Source: Variovorax sp. V93 (GTDB lineage: Bacteria; Pseudomonadota; Gammaproteobacteria; Burkholderiales; Burkholderiaceae_C). Taken from it: DNA of 64,000 nucleotides. Made by a program: the position numbers and the translations under genes. Under the pieces are notes generated by a model that was given only the letters and a program-made list of their open reading frames with translations, ran no database searches and was not told where the DNA came from. The DNA lies in contig NZ_AP028670.1 of NCBI RefSeq assembly GCF_041154485.1, positions 682,001-746,000 of the forward strand, written 5' to 3'. Of the stretch, positions 53,389 to 61,724 are shown one piece after another. Position 1 is the first letter of the stretch. Each line of letters starts with the position of its first letter.

Positions 53389-54087
53389 CTAGGATTGCGC
53401 GGCCTGGGCCGCCTTGAGTGCGGCGACCACGTTGCGCTGTGTGCTCAGGATGTGTTCCTCGAGCAGCGCGCAGGCCGTGTCCGCATCGCGGCGCAAGGCG
53501 GCGTCCATGATCTTCCTGTGCTCGTTCGACTTGCGGCGCGCGGTCTTCCGGTGGCGCGCGGAAAACCGCCGGTAGCGCTCGGCCTGGTCGAACAGGCTCG
53601 CGCCCCAGACGCGCTGGCGCAGCGAGGGGCAGGCGGCCAGCAGCGAGAGATGGAAGGCGCGGTGCAGCTGCGACCAGTCGTTGTCGAGAATGACCGGGCC
53701 GTCGCTCAGGCGCGACTCGACCTTCTCGAGCCGGTGGAACGCCGCCAGGATGTCGGCCTCCCAGGCGTCGTCGCCGTGGGCAATGGCCTCGCGCAGCGCG
53801 GGCACATCGAGCATCACGCGCATGCGCGTGATGTCGGCCAGATCCTCTTCGGAGATCGGCGCCACACGGAAGCCGCGGCGCTCGTCGGCTCGAACGAGCC
53901 CTTCCTGCGCCAGGCGGCTCAGCGCCTCGCGCAGCGGGCTGCTCGAATAACCGTAGGCGGCCTGCAGTTCGTCGAGCTTGAGCTTGGCGCCGGCTTCGAA
54001 GGTGCCGGCCAGGACGTCCTGCCGCAAACGGGCGAAGGCCTGCTCGGCCAGCGGCGGCTCATTGGCGATGACTTCAGGTTTGTGCAT
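53389..54087 (-). CDS. GntR-family regulator, FCD subfamily
   Basis: This is a 232-residue regulator. The winged helix covers residues 12-75 (LKLDELQAAYGYSSSPLREALSRL), and the FCD domain has the ligand/metal pattern DNDWSQLHRAFHLSLLAAC and SNEHRKIMDAALRRD. The ATG at 54087 begins MHKPEV; earlier frame starts would run through the dyad. TTTATGCATAAA lies 10-21 bases upstream, suggesting it represses itself and the following VOC-FAH operon, and perhaps the divergent FMN reductase. Confidence 0.87.
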   Translation of the reverse strand: MHKPEVIANEPPLAEQAFARLRQDVLAGTFEAGAKLKLDELQAAYGYSSSPLREALSRLAQEGLVRADERRGFRVAPISEEDLADITRMRVMLDVPALREAIAHGDDAWEADILAAFHRLEKVESRLSDGPVILDNDWSQLHRAFHLSLLAACPSLRQRVWGASLFDQAERYRRFSARHRKTARRKSNEHRKIMDAALRRDADTACALLEEHILSTQRNVVAALKAAQAAQS

Positions 54088-54096
54088 GGAGTTGAT

Positions 54097-54108
54097 TTTA
54101 TGCATAAA
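54097..54108. promoter_or_regulatory. Perfect 12-bp palindrome TTTATGCATAAA upstream of the GntR gene
   Basis: The sequence is its own reverse complement. It lies in the 49-bp gap between the GntR gene and the divergent FMN reductase, where both promoters must be. GntR/FCD operators are short AT-rich palindromes, so it is a strong operator candidate. Confidence 0.5.
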
Positions 54109-54136
54109 CTTGGAATTTTGGAAACAAGGGATCACC

Positions 54137-54721
54137 ATGACACGCAGCACCCCCATCGCTGGCATCCGCCTGCTAGGCATTTCCGGGAGCATCCGGCGCG
54201 ACTCTCACTGCACCGCGGTGCTGCGCAGCCTGCAGCCGTTGCTGCCTGCGTCGGCAGCCATCGAGCTCTTTGCGCTGAACGATATTCCGCTCTACAACGC
54301 CGACCTGGACGGCGATGCGCCGCCCCCGGCCGTGGCACGGCTCAAGGCTGCGATTGCAGAGGCCGACGGCCTGGTGCTGTGCTCGCCGGAATACAACTAC
54401 GGCATGCCCGGGGTGCTGAAGAATGCGATTGATTGGGCATCGCGGCCCGGCTTCGCCTCGCCGCTCAAGGGCAAGCCCGTGCTGATCGCGACCGCATCGC
54501 CGGGCACCGCAGGCGGCGTGCGCGCGCAGGCGCAGATCCGCGACGCCCTGGCCGCCACGCTGGCGCGGCCCGTGGTGCGGCAGCACGTCGCCATTGCGAA
54601 CGTCGCCACGCGCATCCACGACGGCCGGCTGGATGACGAATCCACACTCGACTTCCTACGAGTGGCGCTCGCCGATCTGCTTCAGGAGATTGAATTGCTG
54701 GACGGCGCCGCGTCCCGCTAG
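54137..54721 (+). CDS. NADPH-dependent FMN reductase (ChrR/YieF-like)
   Basis: This is a 194-residue flavodoxin-like quinone/azo/chromate reductase. LLGISGSIRRDSHCTAVLR binds the FMN phosphate and LVLCSPEYNYGMPGVLKNAIDW is the family hallmark (in part SPEYNYGMPGVLKNAIDW). ATG at 54137 has AAGGG upstream. It is divergent from the GntR regulator and convergent with a TRAP binding-protein gene 16 bases away. Confidence 0.9.
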   Translation: MTRSTPIAGIRLLGISGSIRRDSHCTAVLRSLQPLLPASAAIELFALNDIPLYNADLDGDAPPPAVARLKAAIAEADGLVLCSPEYNYGMPGVLKNAIDWASRPGFASPLKGKPVLIATASPGTAGGVRAQAQIRDALAATLARPVVRQHVAIANVATRIHDGRLDDESTLDFLRVALADLLQEIELLDGAASR

Positions 54722-54737
54722 ACGGACTGCCTCGGAG

Positions 54738-55751
54738 CTACCTGCGCACCTTGTCGATCTCCGACATCAGCTCCTTGACCGTGGCCTCGCCCACCGATGC
54801 GGAATATTTGTCGATCACCGGCTTCACCTTGGCGCGCAGTTTCGCCATTTCTTCCGGCGGCAGTTCCGAGACGGTCATGCCGGCTTTCCTGAGCGCCTCG
54901 AGCGCGCTGTCTGCGGCGCTGCGCGAGGCCGCGCGCTGGAACACGGTCGAATCCTTGGCGGCCTCGGTGAGGATCTGCCGCTCGTCAGCGCTCATGCCGT
55001 CCCAGGTCTTCTTGCTGACCAGGAGCGCCTGCGGGTTGTAGACGTGCCGCGTCTGGGTGATGTACTTCTGTACCTCGGCAAACTTGGAGGCAAGGATGGT
55101 GGTGTTCGGGTTCTCCTGACCGTCGACCGCCTTCTGGTCGAGCGCCGGATAGAGCTCGGGGAACGGCAGCGGCGTGGGGTTGGCGCCCAGCGCGCTGAAC
55201 AGGTCGACGTAGATCGGCGATTGAATGACGCGGATCTTCAGCCCCGCGATGTCGTCCGCCTTCTCGATGGGCCGCTTGCTGTTGGTGAGATTGCGAAAGC
55301 CCAGGTCCCAGTAGCCAAGCCCGTGCAGGCCCTTGTCATCGAGCCTGGCCATCAGCTTCTGGCCGAAGGGCCCGTCGGTGACCGCATCGGCCTCCTTGCC
55401 GCTGTTGAAGAGGAACGGAAAGTCGAAGACTGCGAACTCCTTGACCTGCGCCGAAAGGATGCCGGCGTTGAGCACCGTGAGCTCGACCGTTCCGCCCTGC
55501 AGCGCCGACACGGTCTGCAGGTCGCCGCCGAGCGTGCCGCCTGCAAACAGCTTGACCGTGATCTTGCCGCCGGACTTGGCCGCGACGATGTCGGCGAACT
55601 TCTGCGCGCCCTGCGCCTGCGGATGGCCGGTCTGGTTCTGGAACGCGAATTTGAGCGTGCGTTCCTTGACCTGCGCACCGGCACCGGCCGCCGCCAATGC
55701 GGCGAATGCCGCGGCGGCCACCGCCAGCCATTTCCGCTTCGAGCTTTTCAT
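54738..55751 (-). CDS. TRAP transporter substrate-binding protein (DctP family)
   Basis: This is a 337-residue periplasmic protein with a signal peptide of about 26 residues (ending AAAGAGAQ). The DctP pattern is present: LFAGGTLGGDLQTVSALQGG, FPFLFNSGKEADAV, GYWDLGFRNLTNSKRPI and DGQENPNTTIL. The conserved Arg for the ligand carboxylate lies in GLKIRVIQSP. No DctQ or DctM gene is in the window. It is the last gene of the IclR-controlled operon, 35 bases after the dehydroquinase. Confidence 0.9.
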   Translation of the reverse strand: MKSSKRKWLAVAAAAFAALAAAGAGAQVKERTLKFAFQNQTGHPQAQGAQKFADIVAAKSGGKITVKLFAGGTLGGDLQTVSALQGGTVELTVLNAGILSAQVKEFAVFDFPFLFNSGKEADAVTDGPFGQKLMARLDDKGLHGLGYWDLGFRNLTNSKRPIEKADDIAGLKIRVIQSPIYVDLFSALGANPTPLPFPELYPALDQKAVDGQENPNTTILASKFAEVQKYITQTRHVYNPQALLVSKKTWDGMSADERQILTEAAKDSTVFQRAASRSAADSALEALRKAGMTVSELPPEEMAKLRAKVKPVIDKYSASVGEATVKELMSEIDKVRR

Positions 55752-55786
55752 GGGGGTCTCCTTCGTGTGTTCCGCCGGGGCTCTCT

Positions 55787-56236
55787 TCAGGCACCGGCCG
55801 GTTGCCTTTCCTGCATCTCGACCAGCGCGCGCAGCGCGGCCAGGTACGACTGCGGTCCCAGGCCCTGGATCGTGCCCTTGACGGCCGGCGAGATGATCGA
55901 GTGCGCGCGCCAGGCCTCGCGCGCCGCAATGTTCGACATGTGCACCTCGATGGTCGGAAACGGCATGGCCTTGATCGCGTCATGCAGCGGAACGCCGTGC
56001 TGCGTGAGGCCGGCCGGATTGACCAGCGCACCCTGCGCATCATCGATGTGCGCGTGCAGGAAGTCCACCAGCACGCCTTCGTGGTTCGACTGGATCGTCT
56101 CCAGCGTGGCGCCGAGCTCGTCCGCGAGCTTGTGCAGCCGGGCATCGATCTCGGCCAGCGTGGTGGTGCCGTAGATGTGGGGTTCGCGGCGGCCGAACAG
56201 GTTGAGGTTGGGACCGTGCAGGACGAGGATCTTCAT
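55787..56236 (-). CDS. aroQ: Type II 3-dehydroquinate dehydratase, divergent
   Basis: This 149-residue protein has the flavodoxin-like fold of AroQ. GPNLNLFGRREPHIYG carries the catalytic Arg17 and Tyr22, then Asn74, EVHMSN (His99) and Arg110. The middle motif, normally NPxxxTHTSVALRDA, reads NPAGLTQHGVPLHDA here: the conserved His has moved by one place and the Arg is His. So it may act on a related ring rather than dehydroquinate. It sits between two TRAP binding-protein genes under IclR control, a catabolic setting, rather than with shikimate biosynthesis genes. Confidence 0.8.
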   Translation of the reverse strand: MKILVLHGPNLNLFGRREPHIYGTTTLAEIDARLHKLADELGATLETIQSNHEGVLVDFLHAHIDDAQGALVNPAGLTQHGVPLHDAIKAMPFPTIEVHMSNIAAREAWRAHSIISPAVKGTIQGLGPQSYLAALRALVEMQERQPAGA

Positions 56237-56251
56237 TGCGTGGCTTCTTTC

Positions 56252-57259
56252 CTATTTGCGGACGCGCACGAGTTCGTCGTTGTAGAGCTTGACGATGGCG
56301 GGGTCGTAGCTGGCGGAGAAGCGCTCGATGACGGGCCTGGCGATCTGCCGCATGCGGGCCTGCTCGGCCGGCGCAAGCTCGTTGAACTGCGCGCCCTTGG
56401 CCTGGAGCTCGCCCACGGCGCGCTGCGCGGCGGCGCGGCTCACCTGTCGCTGGTAGCCCCGGGCCTCGTCTGCAGCCTCGCGCATCATCTTCTGCTCCGC
56501 GGGATTGAGCGAATCCCAGAACTTCTTGCTGACCAGCACGATGTTGGCCGCATACACGTGGTTGGTGGCGCTCACGAACTTCTGCACCTCGAAGAACTTG
56601 TTCGAAAGAATCACCGAATACGGGTTCTCCTGGCCGTCGACCGCCTTCGATTCGAGCGCACCGTAGAGCTCCGCGAAGGGCATCGGCACCGGGTTGGCCT
56701 TGAAGGACTTGAAGGTCTCAAGGAATACCGGGTTGGGAATCACGCGGATCTTCAGGCCCTCCAGGTCTTCGGGCCGGGTGATCGGGCGCTTGCTGTTGGT
56801 GACGTTGCGAAAGCCCAGGTCCCAATAGCCCAGCGCGACCAGGCCCTTCTCCGGCAGCTTCGCAACGAGCGCCTGCCCGAGCGGGCCGTCGAGCAGCGCA
56901 TCGGCCTGCGCGAAGTTGCCGACCGCGAACGGAAAGTCGAGCAGGCCGAACTCCTTCACGATGCCCGCGAGCGAAGTGGTGGCCGGCGCCGACATCTGCT
57001 GCACGCCGCCCTGCAGCGCCGACTGCTGCTGCATCTCGTTGCCCAGCTGCGAGGCCGGGTACTCCTGCACCTTCATCCGGCCGCCGCTCCGGGCCGCCAG
57101 CAGTTCGGCAAAGCGCTTCACGCCAAAGCTCACCGGATGGTCGGCGTTGTTGAGGTGGCCGAAGCGGATGACGCGTTCCTGCGCCTCCTGCGCGAGCGCC
57201 GGAACGGCCAACGCGAGGGCCAGGCCGGCGGCCGCCAGCGAGCGATGAAGCTTTCTCAA
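56252..57259 (-). CDS. TRAP transporter substrate-binding protein (DctP family)
   Basis: This is a 335-residue periplasmic protein, clearly a paralogue of the one at 54738 (both have GYWDLGFRN, TNSKRPI and VDGQENP). The signal peptide is about residues 1-23 (SLAAAGLALALAVPALA). The start is TTG at 57259 with GGAGA six bases upstream; earlier in-frame starts would put 24 polar residues before the signal and run into the IclR box. It is the first gene of the operon with aroQ 15 bases behind it. Confidence 0.88.
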   Translation of the reverse strand: MRKLHRSLAAAGLALALAVPALAQEAQERVIRFGHLNNADHPVSFGVKRFAELLAARSGGRMKVQEYPASQLGNEMQQQSALQGGVQQMSAPATTSLAGIVKEFGLLDFPFAVGNFAQADALLDGPLGQALVAKLPEKGLVALGYWDLGFRNVTNSKRPITRPEDLEGLKIRVIPNPVFLETFKSFKANPVPMPFAELYGALESKAVDGQENPYSVILSNKFFEVQKFVSATNHVYAANIVLVSKKFWDSLNPAEQKMMREAADEARGYQRQVSRAAAQRAVGELQAKGAQFNELAPAEQARMRQIARPVIERFSASYDPAIVKLYNDELVRVRK

Positions 57260-57301
57260 GATGGTTCTCCAGCAAGTGATGCGGCGCGATCTTAGGATCG
57301 A

Positions 57302-57320
57302 AGTGGAAATCTTTTCCACT
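57302..57320. promoter_or_regulatory. IclR-type operator between the TRAP/aroQ operon and the IclR gene
   Basis: AGTGGAAA (57302-57309) and TTTCCACT (57313-57320) are perfect arms around TCT. The core TGGAAAT-CT-TTTCCA differs by one base from the E. coli IclR box TGGAAATNATTTCCA as I recall it. A second, overlapping imperfect dyad is centred on CACTAGTG (57317-57324). The site lies 43 bases before the TRAP gene start and 57 before the IclR gene. Confidence 0.65.
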
Positions 57321-57377
57321 AGTGAAAACACTTGGCAAAAGAGCTAGCATTGCACCTGCCCCACCTTTCCGAACGAC

Positions 57378-58160
57378 ATGAGCGCCATCCTCGAACGCAG
57401 CTTCAAGGTCCTTGAACACCTGGCCGGCCATCCCGAAGGCCGCGCGCTTTCCGCGCTCTCCGCCGAGCTGGAAATGCCGCTGAGCGCCACCCACCGCCTG
57501 CTGGGCGAACTGATCCGCTGCGGCTACGTGCGGCAGGACCAGAGCCACGGCGACTACATGCTCACGATCAAGCTGGTGTCCCTGGGCCTGAGCTTCCTGA
57601 GCAACAGCGGCATCGTCGACGTGGCGCAGCCGCTGCTCGACCGGCTCGCGGCCGAATCGGGCGAGCTGGTGCGGCTGGCGGTGGTCGACGGCGACGAGCT
57701 GACCTTCGTCGCCAAGGCGCAGGGCGCGATGCGCGGCCTGCGCTACGACCCCGACATGGGCCTCTCGGTCAATCTCTCCTGCAGTTCCGCGGGCCACGCG
57801 TGGCTGTCGACCATGACGGACGAACAGGCGCTGCAGCTGGTCGCCAGGCAAGGCTTCGGCAAGCCCGAGGACTACGGCCCGAAGGCGCCGACCACCGTCA
57901 AGGCGCTGCTGGCGTACCTGCGCGCGGCCCGCAAGCGCGGCTTCGCAATGATCAACGAGGTGTTCGCGCCCGCCATGACGGCCATGGCCGCCCCCGTGCG
58001 CAGCGGCAACGGCGCGGTGATCGGCGTCATCACCATCGCCGGGCCGCTGGTGCGGCTGACCGAAGAACGCATGCTGGCGCTGGGCCCGGCGCTGCTGGCC
58101 ACGGCCGAGGACGTGGCGCACGCGAGCGGCGCGTCTGCCCTCTTCAAGCGGCGCGCCTGA
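57378..58160 (+). CDS. IclR-family regulator
   Basis: The 260-residue regulator has an N-terminal winged helix (residues 1-65, LSALSAELEMPLSATHRLLGELI) and the C-terminal IclR effector domain with the conserved VNLSCSSAGHAWLSTM and GFAMINEVFAPAMTAMAAPV. Effectors in this family are often aromatic or keto acids. It is divergent from the TRAP-aroQ-TRAP operon with an IclR box between, so regulation of that operon and itself is the clear inference. Confidence 0.9.
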   Translation: MSAILERSFKVLEHLAGHPEGRALSALSAELEMPLSATHRLLGELIRCGYVRQDQSHGDYMLTIKLVSLGLSFLSNSGIVDVAQPLLDRLAAESGELVRLAVVDGDELTFVAKAQGAMRGLRYDPDMGLSVNLSCSSAGHAWLSTMTDEQALQLVARQGFGKPEDYGPKAPTTVKALLAYLRAARKRGFAMINEVFAPAMTAMAAPVRSGNGAVIGVITIAGPLVRLTEERMLALGPALLATAEDVAHASGASALFKRRA

Positions 58161-58187
58161 CCGGGCGCCTCGGGAGACGGCCGCTCT

Positions 58188-58892
58188 TCAGAACGCCAGC
58201 CGGGGCGCCTCTTTCCGCAACAGCGCGCTCGCGGCCGGCGGCTCCCAGATCTCGGCCAATGCCCGGGACAGCGCATCCAGCAGCTGCCGCACATCGTTGG
58301 CGGCATCCGCGTGCAAGGCCTCGGCCACGATGAGGACGCGGGAGGTTTCATCGCGCACGGCGGAACGCGCGCTCTGGCGATGGGTCCAGCGCCGGGCGTG
58401 CGCGCAGCCCGCGGCATCCGCAAAGACGACTTCGCCGCGATCGGGCGTTTCGGTTTCGCCCGAGAACGCGAGGTAGCTTTCGGTGCCGTCGGCGCACCGC
58501 ACCTGCAGCCCCTCGGCCACCTTCGACAGGTCGAACACCGCGATCGGAATCGCGAAGGCCAGCGACAGTGCATTGCAAAGATCGACGAGCGGATGGATCG
58601 GCGGCAGCGCGCCTTCTTTCCGGAACCGGCGCAGCAGCGACTCGGAGGCGCACCGGTATTGCGTGGGCTTGAGGCCCATGCGTGCGAAGCTGCGGCGCCA
58701 GGCCTGGATCTCCGGAAGATCGGCTTCCGAACCGACGGCTTCGAGCCGTGCGCGCGCCACGCCGTGGTAGTGCGCCACCTGCGCCTGCACCGAGCCGTTC
58801 CGGTGGATGCCCTGGGCCAGCAGGACGCCGGGCACCAGTTCGGGATGGCGCTGCCAGATTTCCGGCGAATGAGAGAAGAAGAAAGAATGCAT
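58188..58892 (-). CDS. B3/B4 tRNA-binding domain protein
   Basis: The 234-residue protein has the B3/4 fold of phenylalanyl-tRNA synthetase beta (WRRSFARMGLKPTQYRCASESLLRR and ALPPIHPLVDLCNALSLAFAIPIAVFD, in pieces). Stand-alone versions are thought to edit or bind misacylated tRNA or amino acids; the function is not proven. It follows the AraC gene by 39 bases in the same direction and is convergent with the IclR gene. Confidence 0.85.
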   Translation of the reverse strand: MHSFFFSHSPEIWQRHPELVPGVLLAQGIHRNGSVQAQVAHYHGVARARLEAVGSEADLPEIQAWRRSFARMGLKPTQYRCASESLLRRFRKEGALPPIHPLVDLCNALSLAFAIPIAVFDLSKVAEGLQVRCADGTESYLAFSGETETPDRGEVVFADAAGCAHARRWTHRQSARSAVRDETSRVLIVAEALHADAANDVRQLLDALSRALAEIWEPPAASALLRKEAPRLAF

Positions 58893-58931
58893 GGCGCAGT
58901 GTGTCGCCGGCGCGGCGGCCTGTCTTGAACG

Positions 58932-59792
58932 CTATTGCAGCCGTGCGGGCGGCGTCCAGGCGCGCTGCCATGCGCCGGGCGTGAAGCCGAAGTGCAGTGC
59001 GAACGCGCGCGTCATGTGGCTCTGGTCCGCAAAGCCGGCCGCCATGGCCGCGTCCGCCAGTGCCGCGCCGCGCCGGATGAGGCCGCGCGCCACTTCCGCG
59101 CGCTGCTGGAGCAGCCACGCGAACGGCGTGACGCCATGGACCTCCCTGAAGCGCCGCAGCAGCTGGTATTTGCTCAGCCCCGAAGAGGCCGCGAGCTGGC
59201 CCAGGCTGGGCGGCTGCGCAAGGCAATCCGCGAGCATTTCGCGCGCCCGCGAGACGCCGGCCGACGGCGCACGCACGGGCAGCCGTTGGGCGCCGTGGCG
59301 CGATGCGAGCATGGTGCAGGTCTGCACGAGCAGTTCCTCGCAGCGCAATGCATCCGCCTGCGCCTGCTTCGGCGCGGCGGCGCGCGCCTCCAGCAGCCGC
59401 AGGAGATCGCCGAGCGTGCGCCGCAGCCGGTCGTCGCTGATGACGGGGCGGATCAGCGCCATGTCGCCATCATTCGCCGTGCCCGTTGCGGGCGCATCCA
59501 CGGCCCATCGGAGCGCAGCGGGTTCGAGATACAGCATGCGCCAGCGCCGAAACGGCCCGCCAAGCGGCCGCCCGTCATGCACTTCGCCCGGATTCGTTGC
59601 GATGAGGTGGCCGGCATGGGCCTCGACCTCGCCGCACCCGCTGGCCGAGCGCTGGGCACCTTCGTCGATGATGCCGATGCCGAAGGTGGCATGCCAATGC
59701 CTGCCGTAGCGGCGTTGGCTCGAGATGCGGGTGCCATGCACGCCCTCCCAGGGAGAACCGAAGACGCGGCAGTCGTGGTGCGGGTTCTTCAT
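58932..59792 (-). CDS. AraC-family regulator
   Basis: This gene encodes 286 residues. The N-terminal AraC-binding cupin (RYGRHWHATFGIGIIDEGAQ and NPGEVHDGRP, with its His residues) is followed by a variable helix region and the C-terminal double HTH (GQLAASSGLSKYQLLRRFREVHG and LADAAMAAGFADQSHMTRAFALHFG, each in the range given). ATG at 59792 is used. It may regulate the B3/4 gene that follows, or a distant exporter. Confidence 0.86.
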   Translation of the reverse strand: MKNPHHDCRVFGSPWEGVHGTRISSQRRYGRHWHATFGIGIIDEGAQRSASGCGEVEAHAGHLIATNPGEVHDGRPLGGPFRRWRMLYLEPAALRWAVDAPATGTANDGDMALIRPVISDDRLRRTLGDLLRLLEARAAAPKQAQADALRCEELLVQTCTMLASRHGAQRLPVRAPSAGVSRAREMLADCLAQPPSLGQLAASSGLSKYQLLRRFREVHGVTPFAWLLQQRAEVARGLIRRGAALADAAMAAGFADQSHMTRAFALHFGFTPGAWQRAWTPPARLQ

Positions 59793-59981
59793 CGCGCGGA
59801 GTATGCATGGGCACGCGAACCCGCAGGATTCGCCGCGAAATGCGCAAATTCGCACAGGTTCCGCCACCGCCCTCCCGTACGACCTGCCGCATTTGCCGGT
59901 TCGCACTTGTAGGATCGCCGCCATCCAGCAGAGCACGCCATGCGGCCCGCACTCCACCCTTCCCCGTCCGCCTCGATTCGA

Positions 59982-60182
59982 ATGAAGCAAATCTGCGTCA
60001 ACTGGCGTTCGAGCGTCGTCCACGACGAGGACGACGAGCACTGCGACGACGGGCTGTGGGTGCCCGAAACCCCGGCGGCACGCAGGGAGGCCCAGGTGAT
60101 CTGCGAAGTTCAGAATGCGATCTACGGGCACGGCTCGCACTGGATCGAAGAGCGCGAGGCTCTTTTTCTGCGCTCCGCCTGA
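59982..60182 (+). CDS. Small hypothetical protein, 66 residues
   Basis: The open frame from ATG 59982 encodes an acidic, Cys-containing protein (VVHDEDDEHCDDGLWVPET, then ARREAQVICEVQNAIYGHGS). Composition looks protein-like rather than antisense noise, and the reverse strand has no gene here. The frame is open to an earlier ATG at 59940. I recognise no family and no domain. Confidence 0.45.
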   Translation: MKQICVNWRSSVVHDEDDEHCDDGLWVPETPAARREAQVICEVQNAIYGHGSHWIEEREALFLRSA

Positions 60183-60324
60183 CCAGAGCGCGCAGGCCAG
60201 ACTGCGAACTTTCGGCCTCAGAAAAAGTTTCATCGCACGGCGCTACAGTTCGCTGTCGATTTTCCGCAGCCTCGTTCGTCGTGTCAGTGGAGGGTCATCC
60301 TCCGCATTTCAGGAGAACACAGCC

Positions 60325-60771
60325 ATGGCTACCAATACCGTCCGCCTGCACCGCGTACTGCGCGCCCCGCCCGAGCGGCTCTACCGCGCCTTTGTCGAGC
60401 CCAGCGCCTTCGAGCGCTGGCTGCCGCCTTTCGGATTCACCGGCAAGGTCCACAGCATGGACCCGGTGGTCGGGGGCGCCTGGCGCATGTCCTTCACCGC
60501 CTTTGGCAGCGGCCACAGCCACTCGTTCGGCGGCAAGTACCTGGAACTCGTTCCCGGCCAGCGCATTGCCTACGACGCGAGCTTCGACGATCCCAACCTG
60601 CCGGGCACCATGAAGACCACCGTGACGCTCGCGGCCGTGTCCTGCGGCACCGACATGTCCGTCGTGCAGGAAGGCATCCCTGGCCTGATTCCCGCGGAGA
60701 TGTGCTACCTGGGCTGGCAGGAGTCGCTGGTCGCGCTGGCCCAGCTGGTCGAGCCGAACATTCCGGGCTGA
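60325..60771 (+). CDS. SRPBCC (AHSA1-like) domain protein
   Basis: This is a 148-residue START/AHSA1-type protein. VRLHRVLRAPPERLYRAFVEPSAFERWLPP is the family start (in part LRAPPERLYRAFVEPSAF), and WQESLVALAQLVEP closes the C-terminal helix over the ligand pocket. AGGAG precedes the ATG. It stands alone and is convergent with TerC. Ligand unknown. Confidence 0.87.
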   Translation: MATNTVRLHRVLRAPPERLYRAFVEPSAFERWLPPFGFTGKVHSMDPVVGGAWRMSFTAFGSGHSHSFGGKYLELVPGQRIAYDASFDDPNLPGTMKTTVTLAAVSCGTDMSVVQEGIPGLIPAEMCYLGWQESLVALAQLVEPNIPG

Positions 60772-60785
60772 GGCGCCGAGCGGCG

Positions 60786-61535
60786 TCAGTCGCCCGGAAT
60801 ATGGGGCGGGTTCAGCTCCACGGGCTTGGCCGCCTTCTTGCGCAGCCGGATGTTGAGCATCTCGACGGCCAGCGAGAAGGCCATCGCGAAGTACACGTAG
60901 CCCTTGGGCACGTGATGCCCGAAGCCCTCTGCCACCAGCACCACGCCCACCACCACCAGGAAGGCCAGCGCCAGCATCTTGATGGTGGGATGGTTCGAGA
61001 CGAAGCGGCCGATCGGGCCGGCAAACAGCATCATGAGGAACACCGACACGATCACCGCGGCGATCATGACCCGCACGTCGTCCACCATGCCGACCGCCGT
61101 GATGATCGAATCCAGCGAGAACACCAGGTCGATGACCATGATCTGCAGGATGACGCCGGCGAAGGTGGCCTTGACGGCGCTGGACTTCTGCTCGTGGCCG
61201 CCCTCCAGCGACTGATGGACCTCGCTGGTGCTCTTCCAGATCAGGAACAGCCCGCCCAGGATCAGGATCAGGTCGCGCCCCGAGATGTCCTTACCGAGCA
61301 CCGAGAAAAGCGGAGCGACCAGGCCCACGATCCACGCGAGCACCAGCAGCAGGCCGATGCGCATGAACATGGCCATGAACAGGCCGGTCCGGCGCGCGAA
61401 TTCGCGCCTTTCGGGCGGCAGCTTGTCGACCAGGATCGAGATGAAGATGATGTTGTCGATGCCCAGCACGAGCTCGAGCGCGGTCAGGGTCGCAAAGGCG
61501 ATCCAGACCTGGGGATCCGTCAGCAGTTCAAGCAT
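60786..61535 (-). CDS. TerC-family integral membrane protein
   Basis: This is a 249-residue protein with seven hydrophobic helices. The paired acidic motifs ELVLGIDNIIFISIL (helix 1) and VIDLVFSLDSIITAVGM are those of TerC/Alx proteins, linked to manganese or other metal export. I looked for a manganese riboswitch upstream and did not find one. It is convergent with the SRPBCC gene with 14 bases between. Confidence 0.88.
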   Translation of the reverse strand: MLELLTDPQVWIAFATLTALELVLGIDNIIFISILVDKLPPERREFARRTGLFMAMFMRIGLLLVLAWIVGLVAPLFSVLGKDISGRDLILILGGLFLIWKSTSEVHQSLEGGHEQKSSAVKATFAGVILQIMVIDLVFSLDSIITAVGMVDDVRVMIAAVIVSVFLMMLFAGPIGRFVSNHPTIKMLALAFLVVVGVVLVAEGFGHHVPKGYVYFAMAFSLAVEMLNIRLRKKAAKPVELNPPHIPGD

Positions 61536-61724
61536 GGAAGATCTTTCGGCACGGCAATGCCGGCAAAAAAGAAGGATTGGCGGCAGGGGCAGAGTCTGCC
61601 ATGCGGCTTCCTGGGGTTTTCGCGTGACATCTTGAAATGTTCTTCACCGAAGCGATGTGTGCGATCTTGCGCGGCCGAACGTTGGAAGAGGCATCGGGAG
61701 CAATCCCATATCTTTGGAGACGAG

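Noticed and set aside
61536..61724. Manganese (yybP-ykoY) riboswitch before TerC
   Set aside because: I could not find the conserved loops of that riboswitch upstream of the TerC start.
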